Assembly (NCBI RefSeq): GCF_046630445.1
Contig: NC_092340.1
Location: 365,718,001 to 365,782,000 of the forward strand
Direction of reading: 5' to 3'
Source of the DNA: Rutidosis leptorrhynchoides
Taxonomy: Eukaryota; Streptophyta; Magnoliopsida; Asterales; Asteraceae
Length of the DNA stretch: 64,000 nt
Below, piece after piece: positions 24,155 to 34,613 of this stretch. The translations under genes were made by a program, and so were the position numbers. How positions within the stretch are numbered: the first letter of the stretch is position 1; the number at the start of each line of letters is the position of its first letter. The notes beneath the pieces are model-generated. The model was not told where the DNA came from and did no database searches. It saw only the letters and a program-made list of their open reading frames with translations.

Positions 24155-24242
24155 TAGCCCATCTATACAATCGAGCCGGACCATAACTCTATATGCTGCG
24201 GGGGAGAATATAAAGTTATGGTCCGATTAAATAGATGGGCTA
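24155..24242. repeat. 88-bp inverted repeat with G-rich loop
   Basis: The left arm TAGCCCATCTATACAATCG...GGACCATAACT (24155-24189) pairs with the right arm AGTTATGGTCCGATTAAATAG (from 24214) ending ATGGGCTA, with a few mismatches. The loop contains TGCTGCGGGGGAGAA, which resembles a polypurine tract. Confidence 0.6.
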
Positions 24243-24260
24243 AGGATACATTGAAGTTTA

Positions 24261-24663
24261 GGGTGCGTTTGTTTACCTCTTAATGGAATGATTCAGCACT
24301 AAATGCTGAACCATTCAGCATTCAGTGCGTTTGTTTCTGACCTCTGAATGACATATGGTGCTGAATGGTTCAGAATTAAGCTCTGAACCATTCAGAGCAG
24401 AAACACTCTCTTAACCATTAAGAGCCTAAATTTTCTGTAATATTGTCCTGAAATTATATCCTGATCACTTAACAAACAAATATATTAATTTTTTTTATTA
24501 ATGTAACACGTTAATAAGGTAGTTTTACTCAGTTCATATCGTTCATTCAAAATGGTTATCAAACAGCTTATTTTCATTCAGAGCAAATTTTATTCAGAGG
24601 CTCTGAACCATTCAGATTCTGAACCATTCAGCACTAAATCATTCAATTTTATCAAACGCACCC
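24261..24663. mobile_element. MITE, PIF/Harbinger-like, 403 bp
   Basis: Terminal inverted repeats GGGTGCGTTTG (24261) and CAAACGCACCC (to 24663) are flanked by TTA on both sides (24258-24260, 24664-24666), the 3-bp duplication of PIF/Harbinger elements. It is non-coding. The subterminal parts repeat the words TGAACCATTCAG and CTGAATGGTTCAG in both orientations, so it could fold on itself. Confidence 0.82.
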
Positions 24664-24850
24664 TTAGATTATGTTTTATATACGTACTCTCTATAAATAT
24701 GTATCAACGTAACATGAACAATTATGGGGTTCAATCAATCTACACCAATGACCTTGCATAATAAAGGGTCCATCTGGGCGAAAAACTAAAAAACATAAAT
24801 TAGTAGCGTCTATATATACACGAAATCACTCTGTTTTTTAACAATCATGA

Positions 24851-27175
24851 TCACGATGGAGAGGCGTCACTTTGCTTGCGCATCCGTGCTGCCCATGATG
24901 TGTTCTTACTTGATTCTTTATACATGCTTCTTCTTCGAAGCCCTGATAATTGACTTTGCCATTGCCCTCTCCATTCACTTTTTGCCATTTTCTGCATTTA
25001 CAATAATACAGGCATGATGTCAACAACCTAAAGTAACAGTTCTCAACAAGAATGCTAGTTAAGATATAAGAGCAAAAAATCATATTATACGACTAGCTTG
25101 ATACAAACACCATCATATCTTATTAATACACCAATTTTATGCATTTAAAAGTTGTATTGTACACATAAACAATGCCTTGTTTTGGTGTATTTATAGATTA
25201 TGACGGGATGTTTAGCACCATTGTCGTGTTAGGTTGTTGTACGTGGTCGTTTGGTTTCGTTTGTATCTGCTAGCTTCTGGATGTTTTTTTATTTATTTAT
25301 AATATTGGAGCCTATAAAAAAAGACGGGTATATCCTTTCCATTTTAAAAGAAGATAAAGAAGATGAACAGTGGCGGTTCTTTATGTATCCCAAAGGTGGT
25401 GTCCGCCCACCCTGGATTTTACGGAACAAAAATTTTTACACTAAAAAAAAAAATTACTAAAAAATAAGGTTTTTTTTTAGTGTTCGTCCCTGCTGACTAT
25501 AAAAGATTTAAAAAAATTTTACACCCGCCCCACCTGTATCCCAGTTCAAGTTCCGCCGCTGAAGATGAATACAACGAAAACAAATATCAAGAAAGCATAC
25601 AATGAACCTGATCGAAAAACAAGGGTTACCTAACTATTTACTAATTAAGCATATAATGAACAAGACGTGCAGCCTAACTTTTTTTGGTTAAACAAAGAAT
25701 CATAAACTAGTTAGGCACTTCACTTGGGTATACTATAAGTCATGCTTAGCGTGTGATAAATGACTAACTGCCATATCTAATCTAATTAAACAATAAAGAA
25801 ATTATTAAACAGGTTCATGAGTAACAAACAAGCCTTGATATGGGAACATAAAAGATGTCAATCTCCATACACTAACTTGGGATTAGAATATCTCATTTAA
25901 ATTGCTCATGTGTTCAATGTTTTCTTAAAACAAACCATTAAAAATAAGCTACTCAAAACTGCTTATTTCACATGGAACTAACCAGATTAGCAAATTAAAG
26001 TAAGCAATACTAACCACCTTCTATAATGAATATTGCTTGTATCAAAACGTAATTAGCAAATATACAAATTAAATAACCGATCCCACATTGTGAAAAAATT
26101 AACAAAAGTAATGGTCTAGTTCGGAAATAATAGATTTGAGCCCAATTCAATCCCAAAAGAAAAGAGGAACCCAAGATATTATAAGCATCATAATATTTAG
26201 TTTGGGATGAGAAAACTCAACTCAACACGCCCTCCTCACACAAGGCGTAGATTACTGTGGGCGCGGTCCCAACATCAATACCTTAGCTCTGATACCATGC
26301 GGAAAAAATAGAACGAAGCCCAATTCAACTCTAAAAGTTAACTCAAATGGACGAGGAACCCAAATTATTAAAAGCATCATAATACTTAGTCCCATAGCCG
26401 ATGTGGCCGACGTGGGATGAGACAACTCAACATCTAGAGTGTAAACGAGTCGAGCCAAGTAGCAAAAAGGCAAGCTGCAAACTTCATACCATTACACACT
26501 CAATTATATATGGCCAATCAGAAGGGATTACAACAATAATACAATTTACACCATCAAGTTTCTAGCTTTATGTTGGAACTTACCAATTAATTGATCATAT
26601 GTAATGCATAAACTTATATATAGAATTTCAATAAAAAAAAAACATAACCCAATTAAGAGCTACAAAAAAGCTACAAACTTTACTATAAAAAATACAAAAA
26701 TTAAGATCACAAAACTTACCTCATCATTACGTTGATGACTACGTGAATTAAACCCAAAATGAATCCCCATAGCCATATCTCTATCATACAAAGCCCTCCT
26801 ATTAGGATCCGACAACGTCTCATAAGCTTCTTGTACCCGAATAAACCTCTGGGTATACTCATCAACCCGACCCGGTGGTGAAACATCCGGGTGATACTTC
26901 CTTGCTAATTGTTTATACGCTTGTTTAATCTCCAAAACCGTCACCGTTTCTGGGATACCCAAGAGCTCATAAAAACTCAAATCTTCTACCACCGTTTGCG
27001 ACACCGACCCACCGCCATCTTTAACGGCGGCCGCCGTCACAACCGGTCTAAAAGATTTGATTTTGGAAGTGGGTTGAAAAGATGATGGAATTGGGAAGTG
27101 GGTTTTTGGGATAAGAATAGATGGGGGTGTGGTGGTGGGTATTCTTGAAATGAATCCGTTGTTGCAGCAACACAT
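24851..27175 (-). CDS. DJC26: Chloroplast J-domain co-chaperone DnaJ20 (two exons)
   Basis: Exon 1 is 27175-26720 (ATG at 27175, MCCCNNGFISRIP) and ends at a GTAAGT donor. Exon 2 is 24991-24851, entered at TGTAAATGCAG and ending TGA. The junction is phase 0 and the product is 198 aa, close to the 197 aa of Arabidopsis J20. Residues 1-50 are Ser/Thr/Pro-rich without acids, as in a plastid transit peptide. Residues 66-131 are a J domain (LSFYELLGI, KQLARKYHPDVSPP) with the HPD triad at 95-97. Exon 2 supplies the family tail (KSEWRGQWQSQLSGLRRRS, TSWAARMRKQ). J20 is known to hand misfolded client proteins such as deoxyxylulose-5-phosphate synthase to plastid Hsp70. The 1,728-bp intron holds a hAT MITE and a TRIM. 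No coding damage is seen. Confidence 0.93.
25368..25561. mobile_element. hAT-type MITE in the DnaJ20 intron, 194 bp
   Basis: Ends CAGTGGCGG and CCGCCGCTG are inverted repeats with one mismatch. An exact 8-bp duplication AAGATGAA flanks it (25360-25367, 25562-25569), as for hAT elements. It is non-coding. Confidence 0.92.
26120..26432 (-). mobile_element. TRIM retroelement in the DnaJ20 intron, 313 bp
   Basis: On the minus strand: LTR 26432-26298 starting TGTTGAGTTGTCTCATCCCA, primer-binding site TGGTATCAGAGC (26297-26286, exact tRNA-Met type), a short interior of about 60 bp ending in the purine tract GTGAGGAGGGCG, and a second LTR 26227-26120 starting TGTTGAGTTGAG. The exact duplication TCTAG flanks it (26115-26119, 26433-26437). 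The second LTR lacks about 27 bp. It has no coding capacity, so it must have moved using another element's proteins. A short open frame across it is chance. Confidence 0.93.
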
Positions 27176-27544
27176 GATTTAAAATTTAATTGATTTTGAT
27201 AATTAAAAATAAAAATTACGAACCTGTTTGTGAATATGTGATGATTTGGTTTATGGAATTTATGTGTTATAGTCCGTGACTCGGAGAAATGGGGATATAA
27301 ATGGAGATGGGATATTGGTTACACGTGTGATGAATATGAGGGGTACTTTTGTCATTTAAAGAAGTTGAAGAAGAGCTATCATCGACTAAGTGGCGGCGGC
27401 GGTGTTGCTGAAAACCGATCAACTATGTGGCTACGGCGGTGTATAAAAACGATAATATTATCCTTATACATTTTCTAAAATATTTTAGAGTAATTTGTTA
27501 GAGATATATTTAAATAAATTCAACTTTTAAGTTGAGATCCAATC
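27176..27544 (-). promoter_or_regulatory. Upstream region of DnaJ20
   Basis: The interval before the ATG should hold the promoter and leader. No decisive TATA box stands out (CTATAACAC near 27267-27275 is one possibility). A GGCGGCGGCGG tract lies at 27391-27401. It is bounded by a MITE at 27545. Confidence 0.4.
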
Positions 27545-27769
27545 AGAGTACGATATGTGACGCGCCAATCAAATGTGATTAAAAAAAATTCAATTTTTTT
27601 TTCAAACTAAATTTTAAATGCAGTAAATCACATGTAATTCTGCATTCCAATCAAATGTGATTGTAAAACCCAATCACATGTGATTCTGCATGTCAAATCC
27701 AATCACATGTGATTGAAAAAAAAAAAAATTTCCATTCATATGTGATTGTCGTGCCACATATCGCACTCT
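27545..27769. mobile_element. Candidate MITE with long imperfect terminal inverted repeats, 225 bp
   Basis: Left end AGAGTACGATATGTGAC and right end GTGCCACATATCGCACTCT are inverted repeats, extending to about 37 bp with mismatches. The inside has several copies of AATCACATGTGATT, itself a palindrome. No clear target duplication was found, so the superfamily is open; Mutator-like is one possibility. Confidence 0.6.
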
Positions 27770-28025
27770 AATTGATTCCTTGAATTTCAAGAAAATTGTT
27801 GCATTCACATAATTTCTAACTCTAATTTGTTAATACAAATTCGTGTTGCTTTTAATAGATATTCGAATTATCATTTCATTTTAATATTTTATGGACGGAT
27901 ATTTTTGAGCTTTTAATTTCCTCAAGTTTTGAATTAATGTTTTGTTTGATATGAAAGAGAAATTAAAACTTACAAAAATTACAAGGTCTCAAAAAAAAAT
28001 CATCACAACAAGTTTATAGGAAAAA

Positions 28026-28305
28026 ATTGGACAAAATTCCATTCCTCGTCCTTAAACTTTACATCAAATTTGACTCCTTGTCCTTTTTTGTGCATTCCTC
28101 ATCGCTAATGTATCAAAAATCTACATCTCTCGTCCTCCTGTCTAGATTCTGTCAATTTCATTCGTTTGTTCAATCATGTGCAAAGCATGTAAGGGTACTT
28201 TGGTCTTTTTATTTTATTTCTTTTCTTTATTATTTAATTTATCTTTTCACCCTCATCCTCATCATCTCATTTTCATCATTCCCAAATTAAAAACCCTACT
28301 TTATA
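28026..28305 (+). repeat. Dispersed repeat R, copy 1
   Basis: Starts ACAAAATTCCATTCCTCGTC and runs through TACATCAAATTTGACTCC, GTGCAAAGCATGT and CACCCTCATCCTCATCATCT to AAAAACCCTACTTT. It is non-coding. It matches copies 2 (direct), 3 and 4 (inverted). Confidence 0.8.
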
Positions 28306-28411
28306 CTTTAATAAAATCAACAAATCAAATTATCATCATCACAATCATGAAGATGAATCAATTGATAACCCTAGCCAAAACCAGATCCGTTATCATCATC
28401 AAAAGACAAAA

Positions 28412-28690
28412 TTTCATTCCTCGTCCCTGAACTTTACATCAAATTTGACTCTATGTCCTTTTTTTTTTTTTTTTTGTGCATTCCTCGTCCCTAATGTATC
28501 AAAAATCTACATCCCTCGTCCTCTCGTCTAGATTCTGTCAATTTCAGCTGTTTGTTCAGTCATGTGCAAAGCATGTGAGGCTACTTTGGTCTTTTTATTT
28601 TATTTTTTTTTCTTTATTATTTAACTTATCTTTTCACCCTCATCCTCATCATCTCATGTTCATCATTCCCAACTTAAAAACCCTACTTTG
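28412..28690 (+). repeat. Dispersed repeat R, copy 2
   Basis: Direct copy of R about 100 bp after copy 1, with a T-run inserted near 28459-28475. It ends AAAAACCCTACTTTGAC. Confidence 0.8.
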
Positions 28691-29155
28691 ACATTGATTA
28701 ATTCAGTAGATTTATAGAATGAATCCCATGAAACGCATTATGTTTTCTACTAACTTTCTACTTACAAACTTAAAAAATAAAAAAGTTACTTAATATTAAT
28801 AAGAGCAGATGTTATTTGATAAATATGGTAGTTACCAGCGAATCAATCAGACAAAAGTTGTGCAAGTCTCAAAGCTTAATCCATTCCCTATCATTAATAT
28901 TAATATTCATAGAATAATACACATAAGTACTAGTAACATATAATAGCAGCGATTAAACTTTATATGAAGAAATTAACATCCAAACAGCAACAAATATCTG
29001 ATTCAATCGATGTACAGTAGCGTCTTCTTCATGAAGAACCTCAAAATTAAAATCGAAATCTCAGATGTGTTAGCTTATGATACCTTGATGAAAAGTGTTT
29101 CAAATCCATCCCTAAACACTCGAAAATTATCAACATGATCTGAATCGACATATAT
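28691..29155. other. Unassigned region left of a solo LTR
   Basis: No gene is recognised. It continues as one sequence into 32109 once the solo LTR is removed; the joined minus-strand text looks like a 5' leader without a clear ORF. Confidence 0.3.
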
Positions 29156-30261
29156 TGTGATGACCCAGAAATTTCGACTAAATTTAAACTTAATCTTTGT
29201 ATGATTAACATTTCCGACACGATAAGCAAAGTCTGTAAAACTGAATCTCAAAATTTTTGAATTACTTTTATATATTTAAATACCCTTCGGTTGTTTTCGA
29301 CGATTCGCGAACAATTATATGTAAATAGATACATATATACTATAACATGAAAAGGTAACAATGTATTAATTGTTTGATACCGTACATTAAACTTATTGGT
29401 TTAAATATCTATTCGAATGTATATGATAAGTTGAAATATTTATTATTAAAATTTATTTATAAATAACTTCCAATGTGTATTTAAAAACTGATTTATGTAT
29501 ATTAAAAAGATATATACATATATATAATAAACGATAGTAACATTCGTTTATTGATTCAATTGATATTTAGTTAAGTTAACTAAGGCGTTTAAGATGAACC
29601 AGTTAAACACTAATTTGTTACAGTGTTTTTAAATTGCCACATTACTCAAAATGCTACAGTGTTTTCGAAATCACTATTTGCTACAGTGAAATTGACTTTG
29701 CTACAGTGAATTGCTACAGTAAAATTTGACTTTGCTACAGTAACTTTGCTACAGTAAAACACTATTATAAAAATGTGTTTTAACAAATAGCGAGACGATG
29801 ATTTATAGAAGTAAATGACCAAAACACTCGAAAGTTTAAGATACACTTTGAGTGATATAATTAAGGGATAATTTAAGGCTATATTTTGACAAAGGTACGT
29901 GTCACGAAATGTAAAATGCAAGTTTTCTAAGCGTACGAAAATGCGTTCGAGAAACCGGAACCGGGACATAAGTCGAGTGATGACGTACGACTTATCGGAC
30001 CAAAAATATCTAGTCTACTATGCACAAGAATAAAATATAATATATAAATAATTATATTAATTATTTATATATTTATATTTATTTTATATTATGTCGACAA
30101 GCTAGGAGCCAAAACAATGTGAGCTGTCCCTGGTCCTCATGCGAGTCGCATGGCCAGAAGGCCATTTCCATGCGAGTCGCATGACTCCAGATTCCAGGCC
30201 AGGTACTATAAATTCAGGTGTTTTGCTCGAATGAAAAATCAAATATATATTACTCCGTATA

Positions 30262-30262
30262 A

Positions 30263-30349
<87 letters not shown>
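30262..30349. repeat. (TTA)n microsatellite
   Basis: About 85 bp of ATT repeat inside the solo LTR. A frame of Tyr codons across it is an artefact. Confidence 0.95.
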
Positions 30350-30350
<1 letters not shown>

Positions 30351-30620
30351 GATTATTATTAATCTTATTAATCTTATTATTAGTATTATTATTTTTGCGA
30401 TACAAAAATAATAATGTACATCAAATATTACGACGGAGTGCTGTCCAAGTAATTTTCAAAATGAGTTTTCGAGCAAGCTAGAGCTAAGGAAATTATGGGT
30501 TATTGCCAAGGAGGTTATGGGTAATGTTCGGGGGTATTTTTTTCTGAATCAAACCTCGTGTTTATCATCTCCGATGCGTCTACGTGCTTTCCTGCAATAT
30601 TGTATATCAATATTAAACAG

Positions 30621-31270
30621 TGAGTTCATTTGATTCCCTTTTACTCTTTATATTTTTGGGACTGAGAATACATGCGCTATTTTTACAACTGCTTTATTAA
30701 ATGCTTTTGAAATATATTTTTAACTGCGAATACATGCAAATGCTTTATTAACCGATATACAATATTTATATGCGTGATTTTCATAAGATCCCTTTTACTC
30801 TCTACATTTTTGGGCTGAGAATACATGCAAATGCTTTATTAACCGATATACAATATTTATATGCGTGAGTTCATTTGATTCCCTTTTACTCTTTATATTT
30901 TTGGGACTGAGAATACATGCGCTATTTTTACAACTGCTTTATTAAATGCTTTTGAAATATATTTTTAACTGCGAATACATGCAAATGCTTTATTAACCGA
31001 TATACAATATTTATATGCGTGATTTTCATAAGATCCCTTTTACTCTCTACATTTTTGGGCTGAGAATACATGCAAATGCTTTATTAACCGATATACAATA
31101 TTTATATGCGTGAGTTTCATTGATCCCTTTTTAATTGCTTTTGCAATATATTTTTGGGCTGAGAATACATGCAAATGCTTTATTAACCGATATACAATAT
31201 TTATATGCGTGAGTTTCATTGATCCCTTTTTAATTGCTTTTGCAATATATTTTTGGGCTGAGAATACATG
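30621..31270 (+). repeat. Tandem repeat inside the solo LTR (periods about 245 and 99 bp)
   Basis: TGAGTTCATTTGATTCCCTT recurs at 30621 and 30866, giving a 245-bp unit. TGAGTTTCATTGATCCC recurs at 31111 and 31210, a 99-bp unit. All units share the word GAATACATGCAAATGCTTTA. This is local duplication within one LTR. Confidence 0.88.
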
Positions 31271-32103
31271 CACTTTATTTTAAACGCAATGGATACAAGT
31301 ACATACTAAATTCTACACTGAGTTTGAACCGAAAATCCCTTAACTTTGGTAACTAGTAACTGCCAGTTATAAGAACTGGTGGGCGCGAGTAGTAGTATAT
31401 GGATCCATAGGGCTTGACATCCCCGTTCGAGCTAGAGCGCTAGCCTTTTAACGGACGTATGCTATTTGAGAAGCGTACACGTTGGTTTGCGTGTATTATT
31501 AAGATGATTATACAGAGGGTACAAATTATATAAACGTTAAAGTTTAGTTACCAGGGTGCTCAATTTTGTAGAACCGATTGATAAACGTTTCGGATGAAAC
31601 AACTGAAATCTTGTGGTCCACCTTTTATTTAAAACATAATGATAAACGTTTTGAATGAAACAACTGAACTTTTGTAATCCACATTGATATACGGATTATG
31701 TGTAATATTAAAACTATGAACTCACCAACCTTTGTGTTGACACTTGAAGCATGTTTATTCTCAGGTTTCTAGAAGTCTTCCGTTGTTTGCTCATACGTGA
31801 TACAAGTTATGTGCTTGGAGTCATACATGCTATATACAAGAAACTTGCATTCATCAAACCATTACCATGTATCTTATTTTGACTGTATTGTCAACAGATG
31901 TATAATTGTAAACCATTTAAATGGTGATTGTCTATACGTAGGAATCATCAGATGTAAAAAAACCTGGAATTTATATATTCATTTATGAAATACCTTTTCA
32001 AACGAATGCAATGTTACAAAATGTATCACATAGAGGTCAAATACCTCGCAATGAAATCAATGAATGACGTGTTCGTCCATATGGATTTAGAGCGATCGTC
32101 ACA

Positions 32104-32592
32104 TATATCATCCGAATTTGAGCAATGAAATTTCTGCTGACTTTTGAATACAAACTTTGACCTCGAAATTCGAACTCGATAATTCGAATTAGGATCTGTA
32201 AATTTTTGAACACGATCACTTGATGAATTGAAACAGATCTGCACTCTTACATTTGCTCAAATCATCATGAATTAATCCGGAGCTCAACTCGGTTATCGTT
32301 TCGGTTAATGAAGAACTCGAACAAGTTGATGAAGAATCTATTGATGTTGTATAGAATCAATGATGTACGAACATTAGGATTTTGATTTAGATCACTTATC
32401 ACAGCTCAAATTGTAATAAGAATCATCATTGAATGATTAATGTAATTTTCCTCCATGAACACGTTCGTACAGTAACTTGAATATTAATATGATTTGTTTT
32501 CAGATATGAAAATGAATCTGATGCTTTTTTTTTAATATTGTAATCTGATTTTGAATAATCCATAATGAAGATCGGGAAGTGTAATCGTGTAA
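32104..32592. other. Unassigned region between solo LTR and SINE
   Basis: No coding signal. It contains the left copy of the SINE target duplication (32577-32592). Confidence 0.3.
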
Positions 32593-32906
32593 CCAACGAG
32601 CTTATAGCTCAGTGGTACCCGATGCCTTTGATCCCTGGGCCCACAGTGGGGGAAGCTTTGACCCGAAGAAAGGCGCAAGTTCGATTCTCAGTCTGGGCGC
32701 CCCGCATGGAATTATTTCTCCCTCCGGGGGGGAAATTTGTGAAGTGTTTCGGGGGTCTAGCTAGCTGGGGTAAAAATCGTCTTGCCGTCACTGTGGTACC
32801 TGGGAGGAGGTACTTTGCCGGCACAGGTCTCTTTCGGGGTGGGATTGGTGGGTGCTACGGCACACAGGGTTAGCGTGTCCCTGCCAACTTACACGTTTTG
32901 ACCCGA
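32593..32906 (+). mobile_element. tRNA-derived SINE, 314 bp
   Basis: An exact 16-bp duplication AAGTGTAATCGTGTAA flanks it (32577-32592, 32907-32922), typical of LINE-type integration. Near the head are Pol III promoter boxes: A box TAGCTCAGTGG (32606-32616) and B box AGTTCGATTC (about 32669-32678). It is G+C-rich compared with its surroundings. The open frame of about 100 codons across it is chance. Confidence 0.92.
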
Positions 32907-32922
32907 AAGTGTAATCGTGTAA

Positions 32923-33084
32923 TGAATTGTGTTTGTGTTAGTGATTTAATAAAGGGTGTTGGTTAATTGATTTGGTTTCTTGATTGGAAATTAGGGTTTA
33001 TATTTTTTTAGGGATGAATTAGGGAGAAGTTAAGCAGATAAGGAAGGGGTAAAGGGAACAAAGAGGAAGAAAGACTAAAATAGA
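32923..33084. other. Short non-coding stretch
   Basis: Contains TTAGGGTTTATATTTTTTTAG and purine-rich sequence before repeat R copy 3. Nothing further is seen. Confidence 0.3.
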
Positions 33085-33217
33085 CAGGAAGTAGATGGGA
33101 GGACGAGGGATGTAGTGTTTTGATACATTAGGGACGATGAATGCACAAAAAAAAAAGAACATGGATTCAAATTTGATGTAAAGTTCAAGGACGAAAAATA
33201 AAATTTTGTCTCATCAA
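33085..33217 (-). repeat. Dispersed repeat R, copy 3 (partial, inverted)
   Basis: Inverted partial copy: GGAGGACGAGGGATGTAG ... TTTGATGTAAAGTTCAAGGA ... AAAATTTTGTC. It abuts the BiP pseudogene. Confidence 0.75.
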
Positions 33218-33221
33218 AATC

Positions 33222-34613
33222 ATAACAATTTACAGAATGATAAGAAACCAAACAGTGTTTCGGGGATCAATTTGGTCATAACTCTTTTCACCTTCGAAGA
33301 CCTGAATGGAGACAACGGTCTGCTGGTCTTGATAAGTGGTGAAGACTTGAGATTTCTTGGTTGGGATAACAGTGTTTCTGGGGATCAATTTGGTCATAAC
33401 TCCTCGGACGGTTTCAATACCGAGGGTAAGCGGGGCCACATCCAAAAGAAGGATATATCTGCCTCATAGTAAAACACAATCAGTCACGAAGTAGTAATTA
33501 TTATTTTTATTATTTAATTTAATAAAATAAGAAAATGGAAAATATCTTTATCATGACATAATAAATCGTGTACCAAATTAGGAAGATTGGATTTACCTTT
33601 GGTTTATCACCACCTTCTCCACTCAGAATACTAGGGGTGAGTAAAAAACCGAATTAACCAAACCGTAACCGTATTAATCATTAAAATCGAACCGAATTAA
33701 CCAAACCGAGCACATAACCGCGAATTTGGTTAATATTTATGGATTAACCGCAATTTGTGGGGCGGTTATGAAAATAAAAAATATTCGCCCCACTTTAACC
33801 GTACCGCCCCACTTTATAATTAATATTTAACATTTAATATAAAGTATATTTAGTCGACCACTAAATTTATATTAGTTATTACAACTTTTGTACATCATTA
33901 AATAGGATATCACCTTGCTAGTCATCAAAATTATAAAATTATTCGAACTTAAAATATCCCTTTCTTTATATAAATTGTTTATAAGTTGATCACAGTTCAT
34001 TGTTAAATGTGTTTAATATTTACATATAGTTTTGAGTTGATCACGTGTTCATGATTTTGAGTTGATCACGATTTCGAATTCATTACAATAAGTTTACATA
34101 TGGTTTGAAGTTCTATATTATATCTTTTAGCTTCAAACATTATATAGTAATTCTGCTAAAAGTTTGTTTGTTAGACGCAAATTTATTGAATTTTTGTGAT
34201 AAATGGTTAACCGAAATAACCGTTTTAATCTACACGTTAACCGAATTAACCACATTAACCTAACCGTTAATTAACCGAACCGAATGGTTAAAAATATTGA
34301 TTAACCGAAGTTTGGATACGGGGGTGGGGTTTGTCCTCAAGCGCCCCCAACCGCCCCATGCTCAGCCCTACAGAATACCACCTTGAACTGCAGCCCCATA
34401 AGCAACTACAGCTCCGTTTGGCATTTCTCAAGACCAGCGTCGTCCATTACCTTCTTCACGGGTCCCATGGTCTTTCTGAACAAGTCGTTGTTCAATTCCT
34501 CAAAACGGGCTCAGGTCAATGGCTCATAGAAATCGATACCATCATAGAGTGATTCAATTTCAACACGGACTTGGTGTTGGCTACTCAATGCTCACTTGGC
34601 ACGGTTTTAATTT
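33222..34613 (-). pseudogene. BIP: BiP (ER HSP70) gene fragment, intron retained, split by a hAT MITE
   Basis: Minus-strand text matches luminal-binding protein BiP, the ER HSP70. From 34613: [39 protein letters not shown] and VMDDAGLEK. About 40 codons are then missing before [14 protein letters not shown]. Next come the MITE (33632-34370), SGEGGDKPK, a GT...CAG intron (about 33477-33597), and [20 protein letters not shown] and [17 protein letters not shown]. There are at least two in-frame TGA stops, a shift at the exon start, and a partial duplication of the [10 protein letters not shown] segment at the end. Because the intron is kept, this is a DNA-level copy, not a retrocopy. It lies between two same-direction R repeats. 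Confidence 0.88.
33632..34370. mobile_element. hAT-type non-autonomous element, 739 bp, inside the BiP pseudogene
   Basis: Ends TAGGGGTGAG and CTCAGCCCTA form terminal inverted repeats. The exact 8-bp duplication CAGAATAC flanks it (33624-33631, 34371-34378). Both subterminal regions repeat the word AACCGAATTAACC. It is non-coding. Confidence 0.92.

Larger units (their letters stand above)
29156..32103 (+). mobile_element. Solo LTR, Tekay-like, 2,948 bp
   Basis: Ends TGTGATGACCCAGAAAT and GAGCGATCGTCACA, flanked by the exact duplication TATAT (29151-29155, 32104-32108). No interior and no second LTR. It contains a (TTA)n tract, tandem repeats at 30621-31270, the LTR hairpin at 31726-31739 and the GAGGT/ACCTC repeat at 32033-32047. 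A block at 31400-31460 (GGGCTTGACATCCCCG...) also occurs in the solo LTR at 22241-23604, inverted. Confidence 0.93.

Noticed and set aside
24838-25083. 81-codon minus-strand frame over DnaJ20 exon 2
   Set aside because: Wrong frame; the frame that matches the DnaJ20 tail is another one entered through a splice acceptor.
26252-26473. 73-codon minus-strand frame
   Set aside because: It spans one LTR and the interior of the TRIM and has no protein features.
30150-30350. Open frame ending in a long run of Tyr codons
   Set aside because: It is the reading of a (TTA)n microsatellite inside a solo LTR.
30621-31270. Regular repeats that might suggest a CRISPR array
   Set aside because: Units are direct tandem copies without distinct spacers, and the DNA is a plant LTR.
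32565-32873. 102-codon G+C-rich open frame
   Set aside because: It lies almost wholly inside a SINE with exact target duplications.
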